NCBI GenBank assembly: GCA_023426425.1
Contig: JAFAAT010000293.1
Span: 1 to 5,481 of the forward strand
DNA from: Bacteroidota bacterium
Lineage (GTDB): Bacteria; Bacteroidota; Bacteroidia; Chitinophagales; Chitinophagaceae
Direction: 5' to 3'
DNA: 5,481 bases
The notes under the pieces were generated by a model, which was not told the origin of the DNA, ran no database searches, and worked only from the letters and a program-made list of their open reading frames with translations. The first letter of the stretch is position 1. The number at the start of each line of letters is the position of its first letter. The position numbers were made by a program, and so were the translations under genes. Shown here one piece after another: positions 1 through 5,481 of the stretch.

Positions 1-187
1 GTCCCAAATGTCCCAAAACAGGGCTGAAAGCATTTGTGGGCGCAACTTTCGGTGGTTAAAATTTTTTATTGGTGCTTGACTGTTTGTAGTATTTCTCCTG
101 CAATGTTTGTGAGTTGAATTATACCCTGGCAAACTAAGAATTGGCTAAGCTGTTCAGGTGAAAAACCACACCGTTTTACGGGCTGTA
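1..187. other. Left-edge region with no supportable gene
   Basis: No convincing gene is visible here. All three plus-strand frames that enter from the left edge stop early (TGA at 25-27, TAA at 57-59, TGA at about 77-79). At most the last few codons of an upstream gene could lie here, and none of the three short tails is recognisable. The first 18 bases are a near-perfect 9-bp tandem duplication (GTCCCAAAT then GTCCCAAAA). On the minus strand an ATG at 33-31 opens a frame of 11 codons that leaves the window, but no promoter of the type seen elsewhere lies behind it. Together with 188-351 this forms a stretch of about 350 bases without a gene. Confidence 0.5.
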
Positions 188-242
188 TAGGACGTAGGTA
201 GGACAGAAGGCGGACATTGGTAGGACGCAGGCGGGACGCAGG
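188..242. repeat. Five-unit 11-bp tandem repeat, G-rich on the plus strand
   Basis: Five consecutive 11-bp units fall in exact register: TAGGACGTAGG (188-198), TAGGACAGAAG (199-209), GCGGACATTGG (210-220), TAGGACGCAGG (221-231) and CGGGACGCAGG (232-242). A degenerate continuation, CAGG, follows at 243-246. The shared core is GGAC, and GG recurs every few bases, so the plus strand is strongly G-rich. The array lies downstream of the terminator of the minus-strand gene and outside any open frame I can support. A unit of 11 bp is not a multiple of three, which argues against coding repeats. It could be a protein-binding array, a structured DNA element or a decaying minisatellite. The sequence alone does not decide. 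Confidence 0.75.
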
Positions 243-351
243 CAGGTTGTTTGTATACCAGTCAATACTTCATGGGATATATATTGCAATGCATGATCTA
301 CTCCCATCTATAAGTACCTGGAGCCGGAGTACGCTACGTGTCCTACAATGC

Positions 352-378
352 CAAAAAAAGACGTAGCATGCTACGTCT
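352..378 (-). terminator. Rho-independent terminator of the small secreted-protein gene
   Basis: Bases 359-378 are a perfect 20-bp palindrome. Read on the minus strand this gives a stem with arms AGACGTAG and CTACGTCT around a CATG loop. It is followed directly by a run of seven T (complement of the A run at 353-359). The hairpin begins about 31 nt after the stop codon at 410-412. On the plus strand the A run precedes the hairpin and no T run follows it, so the element should act only on minus-strand transcription. Confidence 0.9.
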
Positions 379-409
379 CTACTGGTATTAGGATGAAAAA
401 GATCCGGGA

Positions 410-973
410 TTATTGCTGCGTAGCAGTGTAGACTACATCAGTAGTATAAGTACCCGCAGGGTAAGCAAAACCTGGTGTTGCTTTGTACTTTACTGCGAAG
501 GTCTGGTTACCGCCGTTGTTAGCATTGGTGATCAGGCTTTGTGCACTGTTAGAAAGAGATTTGTAAGTAGAGGCAGAGAATCCCTGACCTACTTGTCCGC
601 CGGTGCTGTTGTCAGTCAGGGCAAGACCAAGAACAGATACAGGCATGTTGGAAGAAGAAACTGAACCACCGTTGGAGAAAGTGAAGTTTGCGTTGTTAGT
701 CTTTACTGTTACAGTGAAGTTCTTGTTAGAACGAACTTTCAGTTCCTGCTCGGTGCTTTCCACACCGTTAGCATAATGTGCTACTGTAGAGAAAGGAAGG
801 CTTACTGTAGATCCTGTAGCGTTGTTGTTTGAAGTGAAAGAGATTTCCAGCGCATTGCTCAGTTGGAGCTGTACAGTCTGGCTTGCGTTGGCAGAAGCGT
901 TTTGAGTGTTCTGAGCGTTAGCTGCTGTAGTGAATCCGATGAAAGCTGCTGCGATGATGATGATCTTCTTCAT
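410..973 (-). CDS. Small secreted protein of unknown function, Asn/Ser/Thr-rich, beta-rich
   Basis: The protein has 187 residues. Residues 1-20 form a clear Sec signal peptide: MKK, a hydrophobic core of Ile/Ala/Phe, then an ANA cleavage site before Gln21. The mature part (21-187) has no cysteine or tryptophan and is rich in Asn, Ser, Thr and Gln. It shows alternating beta-strand patterns, for example QELKVRSNKNFTVTVKT (76-92) and FAVKYKATPGFAYPAGTY (159-176), and ends in DVVYTATQQ. The pattern resembles small exported beta-sandwich proteins often left as hypothetical in Chitinophagaceae, and loosely DUF4402-like proteins. That is recall, not a search result. I chose the ATG at 973 because the signal peptide starts there and because the only upstream in-frame start, TTG at 1030, lies inside the -7 promoter element. 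With its own promoter, A-rich leader and strong terminator, the gene looks like a single, well-expressed unit. The fold and role (surface layer, fibre or matrix component) are unproven. Confidence 0.85.
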   Translation of the reverse strand: MKKIIIIAAAFIGFTTAANAQNTQNASANASQTVQLQLSNALEISFTSNNNATGSTVSLPFSTVAHYANGVESTEQELKVRSNKNFTVTVKTNNANFTFSNGGSVSSSNMPVSVLGLALTDNSTGGQVGQGFSASTYKSLSNSAQSLITNANNGGNQTFAVKYKATPGFAYPAGTYTTDVVYTATQQ

Positions 974-1021
974 TTTGTTTCGTTTTGAGTGTTTTGTTTT
1001 TGTTTGTTTTTGTTTCGTTTG
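974..1021 (-). promoter_or_regulatory. A-rich, G-poor 5' leader of the small secreted-protein gene
   Basis: The roughly 48-nt transcribed leader consists almost entirely of A and C on the minus strand and contains no Shine-Dalgarno sequence. The bases before the ATG read AAACGAAACAAA. Leaders like this are common ahead of strongly translated Bacteroidota genes, where unstructured A-rich RNA replaces the Shine-Dalgarno. A 13-bp stretch (plus strand TTTTGTTTCGTTT) occurs at both ends, at 973-985 and 1008-1020. The exact transcription start is inferred from the promoter spacing. Confidence 0.65.
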
Positions 1022-1027
1022 ATGATG

Positions 1028-1058
1028 CAAAGATTCACTCGCGGCGGAGATGGTGCAA
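1028..1058 (-). promoter_or_regulatory. Bacteroidota-type promoter for the small secreted-protein gene
   Basis: Read on the minus strand, TTG (complement of 1056-1058) is followed by exactly 20 bp and then AATCTTTG (complement of 1028-1035). The second box matches the Bacteroidota -7 consensus TAnnTTTG at all defined positions but the first, and the spacing is the known optimum. It places the transcription start at about 1021-1024, giving the A-rich leader ahead of the ATG at 973. Confidence 0.75.
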
Positions 1059-1068
1059 CTATTTTGCG

Positions 1069-1102
1069 CTGGTTAACGCTGGCTTTGCAACCGGTTAACC
1101 AG
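1069..1102. repeat. Inverted repeat with two GGTTAAC cores, possible operator
   Basis: CTGGTTAAC at 1069-1077 is the exact reverse complement of GTTAACCAG at 1094-1102, with 16 bases between. Each arm contains the self-complementary GTTAAC, so GGTTAAC also reads as a direct repeat at 1071 and 1093, 22 bp apart, about two helical turns. The element lies 11 bp beyond the -33 box of the minus-strand promoter, where an activator would bind. A regulatory role is inference. The element could also form a hairpin, but no T run follows it, so it is not a terminator. Confidence 0.55.
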
Positions 1103-1160
1103 AGATTAAGAAATGGCAAGCGAAATGACCTGGTATGACACCGGGAATAAACCCAGCAAA

Positions 1161-1193
1161 GCCGACCAACAGCCGACCTGGAGACGACCCGGT
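1161..1193. repeat. Short three-unit 11-bp repeat
   Basis: Three units follow each other without a gap: GCCGACCAACA (1161-1171), GCCGACCTGGA (1172-1182) and GACGACCCGGT (1183-1193). The first seven bases are shared with one change in the third unit, and the last four vary. It lies between the two divergent promoters and has the same period as the array at 188-242, but the unit sequence differs. With so few degenerate units, chance cannot be excluded. Confidence 0.4.
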
Positions 1194-1318
1194 AATGTAA
1201 ACTTCATTGGCTTGGATAGCCGGTTATTTAGTTAGATCTGACAGTGTATGCTATTCGTTCCTCAAATTTGAACATAGCCTGCCAGCAGATTCATAACTGC
1301 CTAACATTCAGTCTTCTT

Positions 1319-1349
1319 TTGACAGCCTTTAGTCTGGGGTATAATTTTT
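1319..1349 (+). promoter_or_regulatory. tamB: Probable Bacteroidota-type promoter of the tamB-like gene
   Basis: TTG at 1319-1321 is followed by 20 bp and then TAATTTTT at 1342-1349, which matches TAnnTTTG except for the last base. The same bases also read as TTGACA (1319-1324) and TATAAT (1340-1345), but only 15 bp separate those boxes, so the Bacteroidota reading fits better. It would start transcription near 1355 and leave a leader of only about ten bases before the ATG at 1366. Confidence 0.5.
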
Positions 1350-1365
1350 AAGCTTCTGCTAACAA

Positions 1366-4300
1366 ATGCGCAGAGCTTTAAGGATAACCTTGTGGGTATT
1401 GGGAGGAATCATCTTCCTCTTGTTTGCTATTGTCTTGTTTATCAACACTCAGGCTGGTAAGGATTTTGTCAGAAACCGTACTGTCGCCTTCCTGCAAAAC
1501 AAACTCAAGACCGAAGTACACATCGGTGAACTGGACTATGACCTTCCTAAGATGGTCGTGCTCAGGGATGTCCTGTTCAGGGACCAGGCTAAGGATACCC
1601 TCCTGTCTGCCGGTGAACTTAAGGTTGATATCGCGCTACTTGAACTGCTTAGCTCAAACATCAGCATCCAACGTGTGTATCTGCACAATGCCTATTCACA
1701 CCTCTATAGAAACGCACCTGATACCAGCTTCAACTTTGACTATGTCGTAAAAGCTTTCCTGACACAAGGTGCTGACACTTCCGGCGCAGTGACTGATACT
1801 GCAGCAAGAATGCAGATGAATCTGGATGAAGTCGTACTTGACAATGTGCGTTTCAAGATGGATGACTACACCGGCGGAAGCCAAACTCATTTTGATGTTG
1901 GGAACCTGCATATCACCATGAAGAACATGGACCTTGAAAACTTCGTCTTCAATGGTAATCGCTTCTATGGTGACAGTATCACTGCAACTATCATCAACGG
2001 CAAGTCGATGTTGCCGCCAGGCAATTCGGAGCCGGTAATGCCTTTTATTGCTGCGGAAGATCTGCAACTAAAGAACGTACACTACAATCAGCAAGACCTG
2101 GTCAATGGCTTCTACATGAATATTGACATAGGCAATCTCCAGTCCACACCTGTAGAGCTGGACCTGCCGGGGCAGCTGATTCTTGCGCAGAACTTCAACC
2201 TGCAAAACAGCCTTGTAGATATCCGGCTGGAAGGCAGATCAGCAGAACTGGCCGAGCAGCTCGCTGATACATTGATAGATACTGATGCTCCACCGATGGC
2301 AAAATGGTACGCACTATCAAACCAGCTCAACTTTGACAATGTGCAGTTTGTATTCAATAATCAGACCGTGCGCCCTACTGGTGGAGTCGACTTTAACCAC
2401 CTAAATCTTTCTGCCATCGACCTCAATGCAGAAGACTTCCGGTACACTACTGACACCATCGCAGCAGATATCCGGCACTTCACTGCGCGGGAAAAAAGCG
2501 GGTTGTTTGTGCACGAACTCAAAACAGATTTTGCCTATCATCCGCAGGGTGGCTATCTGAGAAATCTTTACCTGCAGACGAACAATACCATACTGCAGGA
2601 CCATATTGCTTTCAGCTACCCGTCTCCTGAAGCAGCCGCAAGAAATCCGAATCTCATAGAGTTCGAGGCAGACATAAGGAACAGTATTGTAGGCATAAGC
2701 GATCTGTTGTTGTTTGTACCGCAACTTAAAAATGATCCCTTCTTCCGCAGGCACAGGAATGGCAAGATCAGGCTGGAAACAGAAGCTGAAGGAACATTGG
2801 CGCGGATGGATATCCGCAGGCTCACTGCCTCAGGGCTTGGAAATACAAGCGTAGATCTTAGTGGAACCGTACAGAACGTCACCTATCCTGACCGCCTTGC
2901 TTTTGATCTCAACCTCCGGAAGCTTGAATCTTCCAGAGCAGACCTTGAAACACTGCTGCCTGCTGAGGCGCTGGCCCAGGTCAGACTGCCTGACCGGCTT
3001 GGTGTTACCGGTACTATTTCCGGGACTACTCAAAGCTTTCAACCCAATCTATTAATCGCCAGTACCGATGGAAACGCAGCAGTAAAAGGAAGTATCTCCA
3101 TGGCTGGCGGGGCTGGCAGGGAGAGCTACGACCTGAATATTCGCACTCAACGTCTGAACCTTGGCAGGATAATCAAACAGCCTACAGGCATTGGGTTGGT
3201 CACAGCCAATATCACAGCAAAGGGCAGGGGCTTTGACATCAATACAATGAATGCAACTGCCCGTGGAACGATTCAATCAGTCACCTACAATGGCAACACC
3301 TATACCAATCTCAACTTCGATGGAGACATAGCAGGAAAGATTGCCAATGTCACTGTGGCATCCTCAGATCCTGCGGCGGACTTCAATCTTACTGCCAGGA
3401 TAGACTTCAGAGGGGAAAATCCAGCCATTGCAACCACCGGCACTATCAGGAGTCTTGACCTGCGCGCGCTCGGGTTATACCCAGGAGAGTTGAAGATCCA
3501 GGGAGATATAACTGTCGATATAGTATCACTCAATCCTGATTATCCGCATGGAACGGTTTCTATCGGCAATCCTGTTGTCACCCTGGAGGGAACTACCTAC
3601 CGGCTTGACACATTGTATGTGGCGGCAACACCTGATGCAGACAGTGGCAACAACATCCTTATTGCAGGCGATGCGATCTATGCGCACTTGTGGGGCCACA
3701 CGCCACTAACCAGAATACCTGATATCGTAGAGTATCACATCAACAGGCACTATGTTCTAAGTGACAGCCTGCGCGGAACAGGTCAGGCATACTTAAACAG
3801 CTACAACCTTCCGGCAACTTACGATCTTCAACTTGTAGCACGGGTGCACGATCATCCTGTAGTATTGGGATTAGTGCCCGGCTTAACTTCTTTCGATACC
3901 CTTGAAATAGAAGCAGGAATCTACCCCGACAGATTGTTTGCTAATGTTGATGCAGCAGAAGTTGTCTACTCCGGCTACACCATCTCTGATTCGCGCATTG
4001 TGGTTAACGGAGATGCCACTGCACTGACCTATAACGCTGATATCCGTCACATCAAACAAAAGACCCTCGACATCTGGTTTACCAACGCTACAGGTGAAGT
4101 ACAGACCAATACCCTTACGTCCACCGTCTCCATTTCAGATCCAGACAGTGTGCGAAAATTCGAGTTGCATGCATCAATGCGTCAGGAGGGACGCGATAAT
4201 GTGATTCAGCTACACCGTGGCCTGATGCTCAACTATGAAATCTGGGATGTGAATGAACCCAACAGGATAGTATTCGGCACCGATGGATTCTATGTGGAGA

Positions 4301-5481
4301 ACTTCGGCATGAGCAGAGGAGCTGAAAGCATCCTGGTTAACAGTCAATCACCTACATATAATGCGCCACTCCGTGCAGACCTCACCAACTTCAGCCTGGC
4401 AAGTGTGTCCAACATTATAAGCGGAGATACACTCCTGGCAAATGGTATAGTCAATGGCCAGGTTAATCTCCTTACCTGGGATCCCGTGCTTCAGCTAACC
4501 GCAGACATGAATGTAGCTGATCTTTCAATACGCGGAGACACCATAGGAAATGTAGTACTCGATGTAAGAAAGGCAACGGCCGATGCTATAGACGCCCACG
4601 CCGTGATCACTGGTTATGGCAACAATATTGAACTTGATGGGCAGTATTACCCCGTGGCAGTAAACGGAGAGAACTTCAACATGACACTTTCCCTCAATCC
4701 TTTAAACGTCGCAACGATTGAAGGGGCTACCATGAACCAGATCAAGAATACATCCGGATACTTACGTGGGCAGCTGGCTGTGAGAGGCACGATAAACGAG
4801 CCGTTGTTGACAGGGTCGCTCAGGACTGATTCTCTTAGTACCAATGTAGCTCTTCTGAATACCCAATTCACTATGCCAGATGAAGCTGTCCAATTCAGTG
4901 GGTATAATATCACCTTGAATCAGTTCAGAATTTTGGATGCGCAGGGAAATGCTGCTGTGGTGGATGGTGCTGTTAATATCGCTAACCTGTCCAACCCTGA
5001 GTTTGCCATCCGGGTGAATGCCGAAAACTGGCAGGCAATGAATTCAACGCCGCAGGAAAATGAACTGTTTTATGGCACCCTTTTCCTTAACGCGAATATC
5101 TACCTAAGCGGACCCATTCTTGCTCCACTCATAGATGGCACTGTCAACGTTTTGGAGAATACCAGCGTCACTGTCGTAGTTCCGGAGTTTCCTGCAGGAG
5201 CACAGGATCATGAAGGAATTGTCCGCTTTGTAGACATGAGCGACCCAGCACAAATGAATCAGATAGACCAGGGACTGGAAGATACCATCAGGAGCACTGT
5301 AAGCCTTCCTCCTGGAGCAGACATCAACCTGAATATATCCACAGATGAGAACGCAGAGTTTAATCTGCTGATCGATCCCGGTGCTGGCGATTTCGTAAAA
5401 GTGCGTGGTCGTGCTGACCTGAATACGGCAGTGTCACCTGACGGCACGCTTGGTGTTGTGGGCACTTATGAGATTGTGGAT
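1366..5481 (+). CDS. tamB: TamB-like translocation/assembly module protein, partial (C-terminus beyond the window)
   Basis: One frame stays open for 1372 codons to the right edge. The ATG at 1366 is the only reasonable start: an in-frame TAA lies two codons upstream at 1360-1362. Residues 6-26 form an uncleaved inner-membrane anchor (LRITLWVLGG onward). Residues 52-130 are AsmA-like, with VHIGELDYDLP and DTLLSAGELKVDIA. Residues 342-385 carry DFNHLNLSAIDLNAEDF followed by AREKSGLFVHEL, typical of long Bacteroidota TamB proteins. A conserved-looking block, HLWGHTPLTRIPD, starts at about 774. From roughly residue 1000 the TamB/DUF490 C-terminal region begins, with VVPEFPAG and GIVRFVDMSD near 1271-1293 and RGRADLN then GTYEIVD before the edge. 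I find no cysteine in the 1372 residues. Relatives form a long beta-groove spanning the periplasm and act in outer-membrane protein assembly or phospholipid transport; the exact role in Bacteroidota is less settled. The last part of the domain is missing because of the window edge, not a mutation. No tamA lies within the window. Confidence 0.93.
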   Translation, partial: MRRALRITLWVLGGIIFLLFAIVLFINTQAGKDFVRNRTVAFLQNKLKTEVHIGELDYDLPKMVVLRDVLFRDQAKDTLLSAGELKVDIALLELLSSNISIQRVYLHNAYSHLYRNAPDTSFNFDYVVKAFLTQGADTSGAVTDTAARMQMNLDEVVLDNVRFKMDDYTGGSQTHFDVGNLHITMKNMDLENFVFNGNRFYGDSITATIINGKSMLPPGNSEPVMPFIAAEDLQLKNVHYNQQDLVNGFYMNIDIGNLQSTPVELDLPGQLILAQNFNLQNSLVDIRLEGRSAELAEQLADTLIDTDAPPMAKWYALSNQLNFDNVQFVFNNQTVRPTGGVDFNHLNLSAIDLNAEDFRYTTDTIAADIRHFTAREKSGLFVHELKTDFAYHPQGGYLRNLYLQTNNTILQDHIAFSYPSPEAAARNPNLIEFEADIRNSIVGISDLLLFVPQLKNDPFFRRHRNGKIRLETEAEGTLARMDIRRLTASGLGNTSVDLSGTVQNVTYPDRLAFDLNLRKLESSRADLETLLPAEALAQVRLPDRLGVTGTISGTTQSFQPNLLIASTDGNAAVKGSISMAGGAGRESYDLNIRTQRLNLGRIIKQPTGIGLVTANITAKGRGFDINTMNATARGTIQSVTYNGNTYTNLNFDGDIAGKIANVTVASSDPAADFNLTARIDFRGENPAIATTGTIRSLDLRALGLYPGELKIQGDITVDIVSLNPDYPHGTVSIGNPVVTLEGTTYRLDTLYVAATPDADSGNNILIAGDAIYAHLWGHTPLTRIPDIVEYHINRHYVLSDSLRGTGQAYLNSYNLPATYDLQLVARVHDHPVVLGLVPGLTSFDTLEIEAGIYPDRLFANVDAAEVVYSGYTISDSRIVVNGDATALTYNADIRHIKQKTLDIWFTNATGEVQTNTLTSTVSISDPDSVRKFELHASMRQEGRDNVIQLHRGLMLNYEIWDVNEPNRIVFGTDGFYVENFGMSRGAESILVNSQSPTYNAPLRADLTNFSLASVSNIISGDTLLANGIVNGQVNLLTWDPVLQLTADMNVADLSIRGDTIGNVVLDVRKATADAIDAHAVITGYGNNIELDGQYYPVAVNGENFNMTLSLNPLNVATIEGATMNQIKNTSGYLRGQLAVRGTINEPLLTGSLRTDSLSTNVALLNTQFTMPDEAVQFSGYNITLNQFRILDAQGNAAVVDGAVNIANLSNPEFAIRVNAENWQAMNSTPQENELFYGTLFLNANIYLSGPILAPLIDGTVNVLENTSVTVVVPEFPAGAQDHEGIVRFVDMSDPAQMNQIDQGLEDTIRSTVSLPPGADINLNISTDENAEFNLLIDPGAGDFVKVRGRADLNTAVSPDGTLGVVGTYEIVD

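Larger units (their letters stand above)
974..1365. other. Divergent intergenic region of about 390 bp
   Basis: This stretch separates two genes that point away from each other. It contains the leader and promoter of the minus-strand gene, the paired GGTTAAC repeats (1069-1102), a three-unit 11-bp repeat (1161-1193) and the promoter of the tamB-like gene (1319-1349). A direct repeat GACCTGG occurs at 1127-1133 and 1175-1181. A complementary pair, ACCGGG (1140-1145) and CCCGGT (1188-1193), could close a large loop. Between about 1200 and 1318 I see nothing notable. A 40-codon frame at 1113-1235 is open but not convincing as a gene. Confidence 0.7.

Noticed and set aside
1..33. Minus-strand ATG at 33 opening an 11-codon frame that leaves the window
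   Set aside because: Too short to judge, with no matching promoter behind it. The sequence is mainly the 9-bp duplication.
76..109. Promoter-like TTG (76-78) and AATGTTTG (102-109) on the plus strand
   Set aside because: The spacing is 23 bp, longer than the usual 19-21, and no gene follows. The ATG at 103-105 closes after four codons.
188..242. CRISPR array
   Set aside because: The 11-bp units are contiguous with no unique spacers, are far shorter than CRISPR repeats, and no cas gene is nearby.
413..664. Open plus-strand frame of 83 codons antisense to the small secreted-protein gene
   Set aside because: It lies wholly opposite a gene with a signal peptide, promoter and terminator, and its translation has no recognisable pattern.
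1140..1193. ACCGGG/CCCGGT pair as a terminator
   Set aside because: The loop is over 40 bases and no T run follows on either strand.
1319..1345. Classical sigma-70 boxes TTGACA and TATAAT
   Set aside because: Only 15 bp separate them. The same bases fit the Bacteroidota promoter pattern at optimal spacing, which I prefer.
1696..5465. Several minus-strand frames of 68-123 codons (for example 1696-2067, 2401-2754, 4647-4913) and plus-strand 1424-1750 and 2861-3055
   Set aside because: All overlap the continuous TamB-like frame, which carries the family's motifs from end to end. The alternatives look like chance open frames.

Overview
The window looks like a chromosomal segment of a Bacteroidota bacterium, probably near the Chitinophagaceae. 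Three things point there. Both promoters fit the Bacteroidota pattern (TTG, about 20 bp, TAnnTTTG). Both start codons lack a Shine-Dalgarno sequence and sit behind A-rich bases. The large protein carries the motifs of the long Bacteroidota form of TamB. The family and genus assignment is inference; no marker gene is present.

Layout: (1) Bases 1-351 hold no convincing gene. Their notable content is a five-unit, 11-bp tandem repeat at 188-242. (2) Bases 352-1058, minus strand, form a complete single-gene transcription unit: promoter (1028-1058), A-rich leader, a 187-residue secreted protein of unknown function (410-973), and a strong intrinsic terminator (352-378). (3) Bases 974-1365 are the region between two divergent genes. 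Besides both promoters they contain a pair of GGTTAAC inverted repeats just behind the minus-strand promoter and a short three-unit 11-bp repeat. (4) Bases 1366-5481, plus strand, are the first 1372 codons of a tamB-like gene that runs off the right edge without a stop. It encodes a membrane-anchored periplasmic beta-rich protein of the TamB/AsmA-like class, which is linked to outer-membrane assembly or lipid transport.

The two genes are divergent, about 390 bp apart, and have no obvious functional link. The small gene looks built for strong, independent expression of an exported protein. The large one is an envelope housekeeping gene. I see no mobile element, CRISPR array, tRNA or rRNA, and no convincing new multigene system. 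The best leads are the uncharacterised secreted protein and the non-coding repeats around it.
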